The notes beneath the pieces were generated by a model. The model ran no database searches. It was not told the DNA's origin and saw nothing but the letters and a program-made list of their open reading frames with translations. From Synergistaceae bacterium (GTDB lineage Bacteria; Synergistota; Synergistia; Synergistales; Aminobacteriaceae), in contig JAFSKV010000045.1 of the NCBI GenBank assembly GCA_017448795.1, forward strand, positions 1-50,742: a stretch of DNA of 50,742 bases, written 5' to 3'. This document shows, in pieces, positions 42,678 to 49,775 of this stretch (within the stretch, counting starts at the first letter, position 1; each line of letters starts with the position of its first letter). The translations under genes and the position numbers were made by a program.

Positions 42678-43628
42678 TTATACACGCGACAATATACCCC
42701 ATAATTCTTCGTGAGTGCTGAGTGATAATTTTCCCCCGTCAACAAACTTTCCCGCGACTCCCGACTCTATTCCTGCCTCAGTGAGTCTCGCCTGAGCCTC
42801 GCTGACTCTCTCAGTAGGAATCACAGCTATTAGCATTCCTGACGATATGAGGTTGTACGGGTCAAAGCCGAGTCTCTCTGACGCTCTGAGAGTGAGGGGT
42901 GAGACGGGGATGTTCCCGCGGGAAATTTCGAGGGACAGGCCGCTTCCTTCCTGCATCTCGTACAGTGCTCCGTTTATGCCGCCTTCTGTCGGGTCATGCA
43001 TGTAGCGGGCGAAATCACGGAGGATTCTTGCGGGTTTGACGACCGAGAAGTCATTTCCCCACGAGCGCACCGACTCCGTTTCTTCCGGCGACAGAATCCC
43101 GGCGAGCAAGTCAGGCCTGTCGTTGGCGATAATGCTCATGCCTTCGAGTCCCGCATGTCCGGTAACAAGAATCACATCACCCGGCTGTATCTTCTTCGCG
43201 CTGAGTTCGTGGCGGGTAATGCCCAGCATAGTAGCAGAAAGCACAGGCTGTGTGTAGCGGTCAGTGAGCTCCGTGTGTCCTCCTGCAATCGCAATCCCCA
43301 TTTCCTCGCAGGCCTCGTGAATCTCGCGCATTATCCCGTGAATGTAAGGCACTCCCATTGAGTCCGGGACAATCAGCGTAACTATCAGCCAGGCCGGATC
43401 TGCTCCCTTGCAGGCTACATCGTTGGCGTTGATGTGGACGAGTAATTTTCCGGCGTTCTTGCCCGCTCCTGTTACGGGGTCTGAGGCGGCGACAAGGATT
43501 CCTTCAGGCACCCGGATTAACGCGGCATCCTCACCGATTCCCCCGCCCACGAGCAAATCACTCCTCACTGCCCCCGCGAAATCAAGCACGCTCTCACGCA
43601 GTATGTCAGGCTGTAACTTGCCGGGCAT
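42678..43628 (-). CDS. AIR synthase-related protein, HypE/ThiL-like
   Basis: 316 residues of the PurM/HypE ATP-binding fold: GGIGEDAALIRV near the N-terminus, NANDVACKGADPAWL, GGHTELTDRYTQPVLSATM, GDVILVTGHAGLEGMSII, and MHDPTEGGINGALYEM. It lacks the C-terminal PRIC end that carries the thiocarboxamide Cys of true HypE, so it is probably not hydrogenase maturation HypE. The role is unknown. It starts 4 nt after the binding-protein gene. Confidence 0.78.
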   Translation of the reverse strand: MPGKLQPDILRESVLDFAGAVRSDLLVGGGIGEDAALIRVPEGILVAASDPVTGAGKNAGKLLVHINANDVACKGADPAWLIVTLIVPDSMGVPYIHGIMREIHEACEEMGIAIAGGHTELTDRYTQPVLSATMLGITRHELSAKKIQPGDVILVTGHAGLEGMSIIANDRPDLLAGILSPEETESVRSWGNDFSVVKPARILRDFARYMHDPTEGGINGALYEMQEGSGLSLEISRGNIPVSPLTLRASERLGFDPYNLISSGMLIAVIPTERVSEAQARLTEAGIESGVAGKFVDGGKLSLSTHEELWGILSRV

Positions 43629-43631
43629 GAG

Positions 43632-44465
43632 TCATTCCTCCCCTCTGAATATGCGCGTCAACATTTCCCCGCCCTTTTCGAGTCCCAAGAGAGACGGACG
43701 GCTGATATATCTTTCGGGAATCTCGGCGACTCTCACGTGAGACAGTGCACCCGACCATTCACGCGCACGGAAATCCCGGATTGTTGACGTGTTCATTGCG
43801 CCAGTCTGGATAATGTACACGTCGAGGCTGTCAGCATCTCTCAGCACCCTTTCAGCCCCCCACGAGGCAACCGCGCTACCCTCACGCAGAGGCACGGCAT
43901 CACCCGCGACGTTCACGCCCCCTGCAAGAGCAATGAGCCTTGCCGCCCACGAATCCGGCGAGCATGTGTGAATCTCCCTCGATGTCGCCTCAAGGAACAC
44001 ACGCGGATGATTCACGCTCACGGCTTGGGACTGGATTCTTGTTACGGCGGATTTCAGGCGGGCGAGTCCTTCCTCCGGGTCAAGCCCCACAGTCTCAGCT
44101 AGAGTCCGCAAATAATCCGGGAAACCGTCCCACGAAGGCGGGTCAATGCTCACGACTCTCACGCCCGAACGCCTCAGTGTCTCGTACACATTGGGGCTGG
44201 CTTTCACGGCGAATGAGCGTGTTACGACAACGTCAGGCCGTAACGCAAGCAGCCTCTCAGCCCCGGAACGCGCAGGGACTCTCGGCAAGTCTGGCAGAAG
44301 GTCAGCATCATCATTCGCGGACAAAGCAACGAGCAACTCACCGCCGCCAAGCGCAACAATGTTGTCCGAATGTCCCGGATAAAGCGAAATCACCCGGAGA
44401 GTCCCGCCCCAAGCCGGGCAGATCATCATCACCGTCATCAATATTATTCCGGCAAAACGCGCCAC
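43632..44465 (-). CDS. ABC transporter periplasmic binding protein, BtuF/FecB-like
   Basis: 277 residues with a signal peptide (about 1-20). The class III binding fold appears: RVISLYPGHSDNIVALGGGE, LLALRPDVVVTRSF, VRVVSIDPPSWDGF, and AGGVNVAGDAVP. Such proteins bind cobalamin, haem or ferric siderophores. The start overlaps the end of the ATPase gene by 22 nt. No permease gene lies in the cluster, so the partner must be elsewhere or the function has changed. Confidence 0.82.
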   Translation of the reverse strand: MARFAGIILMTVMMICPAWGGTLRVISLYPGHSDNIVALGGGELLVALSANDDADLLPDLPRVPARSGAERLLALRPDVVVTRSFAVKASPNVYETLRRSGVRVVSIDPPSWDGFPDYLRTLAETVGLDPEEGLARLKSAVTRIQSQAVSVNHPRVFLEATSREIHTCSPDSWAARLIALAGGVNVAGDAVPLREGSAVASWGAERVLRDADSLDVYIIQTGAMNTSTIRDFRAREWSGALSHVRVAEIPERYISRPSLLGLEKGGEMLTRIFRGEE

Positions 44466-45223
44466 ATTACACAGCTCCTTTCTTGGTTGAAACAGGGGAC
44501 GAACTCCGCGCCGTAAAGCTCCCGGAGAATTCCCCCCGAAATTTCGCGGCCATGTGAGATTATACGGCCTCCCTTCAGCGCAATGTACCCGTCCGAGTAA
44601 GGCAACGACGCGTTGATGTCATGAACAGCGGCGATGACGCATTTCCCCCCGTAAGCAAGAGTCCTCATGAGCGCGAAAACTTTTGCTGACTTGTCCGGGT
44701 CTAATGCGCTCGTAGGCTCGTCGAGGAGGATTGTTGACGTGTCTTGTGCCAATGCGCAGGCGAGGAAGGCAAGCTGTCTCTCACCGTCCGACAATGTCAT
44801 GATGTCCCGCCCAAGAAGCCCGGTGATGCCGAGTGTCTCTGCTGACCGCTCAACTATCCCGGTGTCCTCACGCGTCAGCCCGGCGAAAATCCCCCTGTAA
44901 GGCAGCCTTCCCATTGCGACAATCTCACGCACGGTGAAGGGGTAAGACGGCCTGAGATTCTTACCGCTCATGACGAAGCTGACAGCCCGGGAAAATTCGC
45001 GCCGCCCGATTCTGCTGACCTCCCGGCCATGAAGCATGGCATGGCCCGAATACCTCATCAGTCCCGCAAGCACTCGTAACAGCGTGGACTTGCCTGAACC
45101 GTTAGGCCCTATGAGTGAGGTGAAGCCGCCGGGGATTTCGAAGGTGATATTTCGGAGGACGGTGTTATTCCCCCAGCCCGCGCTAAGATTCCTGAGACTG
45201 TACACAGTGCTTCCTGAGTTCAT
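44444..45223 (-). CDS. ABC transporter ATP-binding protein, FecE/BtuD-like
   Basis: About 259 residues. Walker A is GPNGSGKST, Q-loop near MSGKNLRPSYPF (Q replaced by K in SGKN, a possible oddity), signature LSDGERQLAFLACAL, Walker B ILLDEPTSALDP, H-loop AAVHD. It matches the vitamin B12/iron-siderophore ATPase group. The ATG at 45223 has no clear ribosome-binding site; GTG at 45205 with AGGA 6 nt upstream is a good alternative. It overlaps the yunG-like gene by 23-41 nt. Confidence 0.85.
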   Translation of the reverse strand: MNSGSTVYSLRNLSAGWGNNTVLRNITFEIPGGFTSLIGPNGSGKSTLLRVLAGLMRYSGHAMLHGREVSRIGRREFSRAVSFVMSGKNLRPSYPFTVREIVAMGRLPYRGIFAGLTREDTGIVERSAETLGITGLLGRDIMTLSDGERQLAFLACALAQDTSTILLDEPTSALDPDKSAKVFALMRTLAYGGKCVIAAVHDINASLPYSDGYIALKGGRIISHGREISGGILRELYGAEFVPCFNQERSCVMWRVLPE

Positions 45224-45632
45224 CCCGAAGGTACTCGTAGCGTTCACGTTTCTCCGTCCGCATGAAGTGAGCCGCCCGCGACTGCTCAGGATTCCCGAAG
45301 TAAGACAGGGACTCGCCGCCAAATTGCTCACTGGTCAGGTCGAAAGTGTAACCGTCAACAAAGTTGTAGCAGTGAACATTCCCGGCCTCAAGTGGGACTC
45401 CGTAAACATGGCCGCCGAAAATGTCCTGGGCGAGGAAGGCAGTTATCGCGCACTGTCCTAACGTGGGATTGTCGGGAGTCCATTCATGACGGAGTCGGGG
45501 AGTGCATGTGTATTCGCACCAGACGTGAAGGAGGGCGGTGTACATGTCGCAGGGGGTGATGATGCCGGGGAAACCGTGTGAGACTGCGCGGACATGGCCG
45601 GAATTTTCCCAGCCGTAAAAGTTGTAGCTCAA
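45183..45632 (-). CDS. YunG-like protein
   Basis: 149 residues. The block TLGQCAITAFLAQDIFGGHVYG, then NVHCYNFVDGYTFDLTSEQF and a basic helical end (EKRERYEYLRDELRK), is typical of the YunG family, small proteins with a Cys-His arrangement recalling papain/transglutaminase folds but no established function. C-H-D order (QC...HCYN...FDLT) fits a possible catalytic triad; this is inference. Its 3' end overlaps the ABC ATPase gene. Confidence 0.7.
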   Translation of the reverse strand: MSYNFYGWENSGHVRAVSHGFPGIITPCDMYTALLHVWCEYTCTPRLRHEWTPDNPTLGQCAITAFLAQDIFGGHVYGVPLEAGNVHCYNFVDGYTFDLTSEQFGGESLSYFGNPEQSRAAHFMRTEKRERYEYLRDELRKHCVQSQES

Positions 45633-45678
45633 AGGGTAAAGCCTTCTTTCGGGGTAAAATGTACGAGGGTGATTATAC

Positions 45679-46953
45679 GTGAAAAAACTTTTTGTGATGA
45701 CGATGATTTTGTTGCTGACGGTGGGAGTTGCTTACGGGTTGCCGTCGCGCTATGACCTGCGGGATTACGGGCGGATGACCAGCGCAAAAAGTCAGGGAAT
45801 CCCCGGCCCGTGCTGGGCGTTTGCGGCGTTGGGAGCGATGGAGTCGAACTGGCTGACTCAGAAGCTCGGAAAATTGCCTGACCTGTCGGAGATGCAGATA
45901 GCTTTCTACTGTTACCGCGACCCGGTGAAGAGCCGCAACTTCACTTCGCGCATAAAGTCCGGGACTCTGGCTCTCGAAGGAAATGTGTTCATGCCAGTTG
46001 CTATGATGTCGAGATTGTCCGGGCCGACTGATGAGCGTAACCTGCCCTACACGACAACACTCACTGACTCGCAGAAGAAGGCGTTATCCCGGAAAGCCCC
46101 TGAGACATTCCGGCGGTCAATGAGACTGCGTGAGGCATATTTTCTGTCAGGCAGCAGCGCGCTCGATGACACTGGCAAGAAGAAGCTCATCATGAATCAC
46201 GGGGCAATAGTCGTGAGCATCTACAACGACCTTGGGAGTTATCGGCTGAGGGGCGGGAATTGGACGTACTTCAACACTTCGCACGGCAGGACAACGAATC
46301 ATGATGTGCTTCTTGCTGGCTGGGACGACAATTTTCCGCGTGAGAGATTTTCCCCGGAGCCGTCGAGAAATGGGGCGTGGCTGGTGAAGAACTCCTTGGG
46401 GCCTGCGGGGTATTTCTGGATGCCTTATGAGCAGTACATGACGGGTGGAGCGGCGTTCATTGTCGAGCGTAACAATAACAGGCTGAGGCATTACGGGTAT
46501 GATGACTTGGGATTTTGCCGGACGGTCAAATATTCGTGGGGTGCAAACACATTCAGGGTTGCGGGGAAATCTGAGACGTTGCGTGAGGCTGCGTTCTACA
46601 CGCCTGCTAACGGCACGGAGTATGAAGTGCGTGTATATCTTCACGGGAAGGGGCGGCCTTCGAGTCCTGCTGACGGTGAGCTTGCGGCGGGTGTTTCGGG
46701 GACGCAGGAATACGCGGGGTATCACACTGTGAGATTGAATGAGAATGTGAGGCTGAACGAGGGGGAATATTTCAGTGTTGCGGTGAGATTGTCGGGGGGG
46801 AATTTCCCGGCGGAAGTGAAGCACAAGGGGTACTCTGAGAATGCGGAAGTGAAGGCGGGGGAGAGCTGGTTTTCACAAGATGGTGTGAGTTGGGCTGACG
46901 GCGTGAGTGTGGGGGGGAATGCGTGCGTGAAGGGGTTCAGTGTGGCGAGGTGA
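45679..46953 (+). CDS. Exported papain-like (C1A) cysteine protease with C-terminal lectin-like domain
   Basis: 424 residues, signal peptide (about 1-20). Mature enzyme starts with LPSRYDLRDYG. Catalytic residues: Q39 (oxyanion), C45 in GPCWAFAALGAMES, H208 in TTNHDVLLAGWDD and N238 in WLVKNSLG. No long propeptide is present. The C-terminal part (about 275-424) is beta-rich, like the lectin-like domain attached to bacterial C1A proteases. It probably works in the periplasm or outside the cell. The start is GTG, with GAGGGTG upstream. Divergent from the yunG-like gene. Confidence 0.87.
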   Translation: MKKLFVMTMILLLTVGVAYGLPSRYDLRDYGRMTSAKSQGIPGPCWAFAALGAMESNWLTQKLGKLPDLSEMQIAFYCYRDPVKSRNFTSRIKSGTLALEGNVFMPVAMMSRLSGPTDERNLPYTTTLTDSQKKALSRKAPETFRRSMRLREAYFLSGSSALDDTGKKKLIMNHGAIVVSIYNDLGSYRLRGGNWTYFNTSHGRTTNHDVLLAGWDDNFPRERFSPEPSRNGAWLVKNSLGPAGYFWMPYEQYMTGGAAFIVERNNNRLRHYGYDDLGFCRTVKYSWGANTFRVAGKSETLREAAFYTPANGTEYEVRVYLHGKGRPSSPADGELAAGVSGTQEYAGYHTVRLNENVRLNEGEYFSVAVRLSGGNFPAEVKHKGYSENAEVKAGESWFSQDGVSWADGVSVGGNACVKGFSVAR

Positions 46954-46963
46954 GAGGGTGAGT

Positions 46964-46994
46964 CCCCTCTGCTGTTATGGCGAGGGGGAATTTT
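46964..46994 (+). terminator. Terminator after the C1A protease gene
   Basis: CCCCTC (46964-46969) pairs with GAGGGG (46982-46987), followed by GAATTTT. The hairpin spans the stop codon of the convergent AAA+ gene. Confidence 0.65.
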
Positions 46995-48237
46995 CCTGAG
47001 AGTCGATTATGCTTTGAAGCTTGTCGGCTATTTCGAGCTTTTCCTCTGACGTTGTCTCTATTTCCTGCATTGTACTCTGCGTGTAATCTGAAGCCTTCGC
47101 AACTTCATCTGCTTGTCTCTTCACTTCCGCGCAAGCCTTGAGGAAATCTTCCTGACTTATCGGTTTTGATTTTCTCGCCGCGTCAACACAAGCATAAACT
47201 ACAGCATTCTTTATGTCTCTCCCGCAAAAAGCATATTCTGCCGCAAGCTTGGCAGTGTCGACATCATCAGAGAGCGGAATACTTATGCCTTCTCCGTGTA
47301 TATGCTTCTCCCATATTGCTTTTCTTGCCTCCAAGTCAGGCTCTGGAATCTTTATGCTTATGAGTCTTGAGATAAAAGCCCTGTCATAATTCACAACGAG
47401 ATTTGTGGCGAATACAACTACACCGTCGAACTTTTCGAGCGAAATCAAAAGCTGGCTTCTCATTGAGTTTATAGCCTGAGCAGAACCTTCTGTTACATCT
47501 GTGAGTCTCTTCGACAGCAAGGAGTCAGCCTCGTCAAGGAACAGTACAGCGTCTTCGCGTTCTGCGGCCATGAATACGGCTTTGACTCTTTTGGGGCCCT
47601 CGCCGTGATACTTGCTCTCTATCTCAGCATAGGATGCCCGGATTATCGTTTTACCTAACTTGCTTGCAACTGCCTCTGCCGCCATAGTCTTGCCTGTTCC
47701 TGGAGAGCCGTAGAAACTTATTGCCGAGGTTGCGCAGGGGACAATTTTTCTCAGACCCCATTCATCAAAAACTTTTTTCTTGACTTCAGTATCTATTCTT
47801 GCGGTTGCGTCTATGATTTCCTCTAAGGTAGCTTCAGGAAGCACAAGCTGCTCGAAAGTGTAATCAGGTTGTTCGGCTTGGTAGTTCCTAGACAGCTTTT
47901 CGATTTCCTCGCTGTCATCCCCGTTGCCATCATCAATTTTGGGATAAAGAATATGAGCTTCCGGCCAGAAATCAGAGTCCAGTTTCTGGTAGCCAAGCCT
48001 GACCTCAACAGGGTAGCCAAAAATTTCCGTGATGGCCTTGATGATGCTTCTGTTGGAATTGGGTATCTGTGCTTCTTCCATTATGCACACGCTGATTTTT
48101 CCGTCATCACTCTTGAAGAAAGCTATATCCGACAAAGGCAGCCTGCCGTAATATTTCCTCAAAGCCTCTCGAAGCTCCAAGCTTATTTGTGGACACTCAG
48201 AAACATATTTTGCCGGCATCTGAATATATACGCTCAT
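46975..48237 (-). CDS. AAA+ ATPase of unknown function
   Basis: 420 residues. An N-terminal domain of about 130 residues without recognised family precedes a classical AAA module: Walker A GSPGTGKT (177-184), Walker B VLFLDEAD (231-238), sensor-1 N279 (FATNL) and arginine R291 (FISRLI). A charged C-terminal helix follows (about 365-420). The pore-loop-like ESKYHGEG (207-214) suggests a hexameric unfoldase or remodelling enzyme. It is the last gene of a four-gene minus-strand unit with three small unknown proteins, which are plausible partners or substrates. AGGAGG precedes the ATG. Confidence 0.8.
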   Translation of the reverse strand: MSVYIQMPAKYVSECPQISLELREALRKYYGRLPLSDIAFFKSDDGKISVCIMEEAQIPNSNRSIIKAITEIFGYPVEVRLGYQKLDSDFWPEAHILYPKIDDGNGDDSEEIEKLSRNYQAEQPDYTFEQLVLPEATLEEIIDATARIDTEVKKKVFDEWGLRKIVPCATSAISFYGSPGTGKTMAAEAVASKLGKTIIRASYAEIESKYHGEGPKRVKAVFMAAEREDAVLFLDEADSLLSKRLTDVTEGSAQAINSMRSQLLISLEKFDGVVVFATNLVVNYDRAFISRLISIKIPEPDLEARKAIWEKHIHGEGISIPLSDDVDTAKLAAEYAFCGRDIKNAVVYACVDAARKSKPISQEDFLKACAEVKRQADEVAKASDYTQSTMQEIETTSEEKLEIADKLQSIIDSQENSPSP

Positions 48238-48247
48238 AGTCCTCCTC

Positions 48248-48541
48248 CTAATTAGTGCTGGTATCTGGCTGCCCGTTGCGGACCTGGATTATCACTTCAT
48301 TAGCACCCTTAGCACTTAATGATCTGTACAGATCACGTCTTGCTTCAAATCTTTTCATGTTCTCGTGCAAGACTCTGAGTAGCTCATTCGCATTTGCAAA
48401 CAGCTCCTTATTTTTCTCTTCTCGCACGCGTGCTTCCTGTTGTGCTTGTGCATCGTATTTTCTCCTGTTTTCTTCACAGAGAAAAAGGATAGCATATGCA
48501 CGCTCAAACAGCTCCTCATTTCCCAGCGGTGTATTTTCCAT
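48248..48541 (-). CDS. Small charged coiled-coil protein, paralogue of the next gene upstream
   Basis: 97 residues, mostly helical, Glu/Arg/Lys-rich, with likely coiled coil over about 15-75. The C-terminal block RDLYRSLSAKGANEVIIQVRNGQ is split from the paralogue only by a few changes (RDLYRSLSDKGANEALVAVR there). No signal or membrane segment. AGGAGGTGAG precedes the ATG. It ends 11 nt before the AAA+ gene. The family is not recognised; the motif may be a recognition or docking tail for the ATPase. Confidence 0.6.
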   Translation of the reverse strand: MENTPLGNEELFERAYAILFLCEENRRKYDAQAQQEARVREEKNKELFANANELLRVLHENMKRFEARRDLYRSLSAKGANEVIIQVRNGQPDTSTN

Positions 48542-48553
48542 AAGCTCACCTCC

Positions 48554-49114
48554 TTAGTGCTGGTATACTTTGACACCTTCCCTGCCGTGTTCCGCTGCTA
48601 TGCGGCTGTCCCTGCTAGTGGCTGTATTATTCACAAGCTTTGTTTTGCTGGTATCTAGCTGCCCGTTGCGGACTGCGACTAACGCCTCATTAGCACCCTT
48701 GTCGCTTAATGATCTGTACAGATCACGTTCTGCTGTGTACTTTTCCACGTTCCCTTGCAAGTCTCTGACCACGTTCCACGCATTTGCATACAGATTTTCG
48801 TTTTTCTCGCGTGCTTCCTGCGGTGTATTTTTTATGGTTGTCTTTATGTACCCTGCAAGTTGTTGTGACTTGTCAATCTGCTCTTCAGCATATTCTTCTG
48901 CTTTGGGAAGGAAAATGCTTATGACTTTGTAGCCCATCGAGAGAAGCCATTCAATGACACCGAAAAACGCATCAAGTACCCACTCTACAACTTCAACTAC
49001 AGCGTCAATCAGCCACTCAATGCCGTCAACTGCACGGTCAGCCAGCCACCCCAAAACCTTACCCTGTACCGGATTCAAGGAAGTATCACGAAAGAAATCA
49101 CCCAGCCATGACAT
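48554..49114 (-). CDS. Protein with hydrophobic N-terminal repeats and the shared RDLYRSLS motif
   Basis: 186 residues. The N-terminal third repeats an amphipathic or hydrophobic heptad-like unit (GIEWLIDAVVE, VVEWVLDAFFG, VIEWLLSMGYK), which could insert in or lie on a membrane. A charged helical middle follows (about 70-130), then RDLYRSLSDKGANEALVAVR (about 131-150) shared with the 48248-48541 product, and a polar tail. GGGGGAGCTG precedes the ATG. Not recognised as a known family. Confidence 0.6.
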   Translation of the reverse strand: MSWLGDFFRDTSLNPVQGKVLGWLADRAVDGIEWLIDAVVEVVEWVLDAFFGVIEWLLSMGYKVISIFLPKAEEYAEEQIDKSQQLAGYIKTTIKNTPQEAREKNENLYANAWNVVRDLQGNVEKYTAERDLYRSLSDKGANEALVAVRNGQLDTSKTKLVNNTATSRDSRIAAEHGREGVKVYQH

Positions 49115-49138
49115 CGTTATCAGCTCCCCCTTGTAATT

Positions 49139-49636
49139 TCACAGAACGTAATCCCCATCAGCAAGTGCTTCCTCAAGCTGGGCATCGAGCGTCTCATACT
49201 GCACGAGGAAACGGTCTTTTACCGTCCCTCCGTCCATAACGAAAGCGGCAATGTACTTGTCATCCCCCAAGCTGAGGTTAGCTTCTTCGTCTGAGCCGAA
49301 AATCTCTCTCACTTTCTCATCATCCAGCCTGAACACCACTGCGTCGCAGCCTTTCCTCTTGTCCTGAAGCCAGCGCGCAACCTCGAGGAAGGTAAGATTC
49401 TCCACGTATGAGGGCTTGCCGAAAAATTTTTCGAGGTTTTCTTGCGGTGTAAGCTCATGCCTCCCGCCTTGCTCGATACGTTCCCTGAACAGCGCAAAAT
49501 GGTCTTTGATTCTTTTCACCGACGCGTTGAAGCGGCCAGTTATCCGGCTGAGTCCCTCAGAAAATTTCTCACCGAGCCTGTCTCCGTGAGTCTTTCTGCT
49601 GCCTTCAGCTTCGTGCTGTTCATCATCGTAAAGCAT
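49139..49636 (-). CDS. Protein of unknown function, first gene of the AAA+ island
   Basis: 165 residues. A charged N-terminus (about 1-60) leads to a compact C-terminal part with TPQENLEKFFGKPSY, EVARWLQDKRKGCDAV, and an acidic end (DAQLEEALADGDYVL). No signal peptide or membrane helix. I start at ATG 49636; the longer frame would cross the promoter region. It precedes the two RDLYRSLS proteins and the AAA+ ATPase, in what looks like one transcript. Confidence 0.6.
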   Translation of the reverse strand: MLYDDEQHEAEGSRKTHGDRLGEKFSEGLSRITGRFNASVKRIKDHFALFRERIEQGGRHELTPQENLEKFFGKPSYVENLTFLEVARWLQDKRKGCDAVVFRLDDEKVREIFGSDEEANLSLGDDKYIAAFVMDGGTVKDRFLVQYETLDAQLEEALADGDYVL

Positions 49637-49678
49637 TGCTGATTCACATCCTAAATGTTGAGTAATGGATAGTGTAAA

Positions 49679-49705
49679 ATTATAGCGTACATTTTTTTTT
49701 TTCAA
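49679..49705 (-). promoter_or_regulatory. Putative promoter of the AAA+ island
   Basis: On the minus strand TTGAAA, a 15-nt spacer that is mostly a run of As, then TATAAT; about 42 nt before the ATG. The A11 run might bend DNA or act like an UP element. The spacer is short. Confidence 0.55.
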
Positions 49706-49723
49706 GGAAACGTAAAATTGCAC

Positions 49724-49758
49724 AAAAAAATTCCCCCTCACTCACCAGCGAAGGGGAA
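49724..49758 (-). terminator. Intrinsic terminator of valS
   Basis: On the minus strand TTCCCC pairs with GGGGAA around a loop of about 22 nt, followed by TTTTTTT. It lies 18 nt past the valS stop. Confidence 0.8.
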
Positions 49759-49775
49759 CAATTTTCGTCCTGTTG

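Noticed and set aside
42678-43628. True hydrogenase maturation factor HypE
   Set aside because: The C-terminal Cys motif needed for carbamoyl transfer is absent, and no hyp genes are nearby.
48700-48735. GATCTGTACAGATC palindrome as an operator
   Set aside because: It occurs in both paralogues inside the RDLYRS codons, so coding constraint and duplication explain it.
46975-49741. A known antiphage or CBASS-type system
   Set aside because: No nuclease, cyclase or known effector domain was recognised; the defence idea has no direct support.
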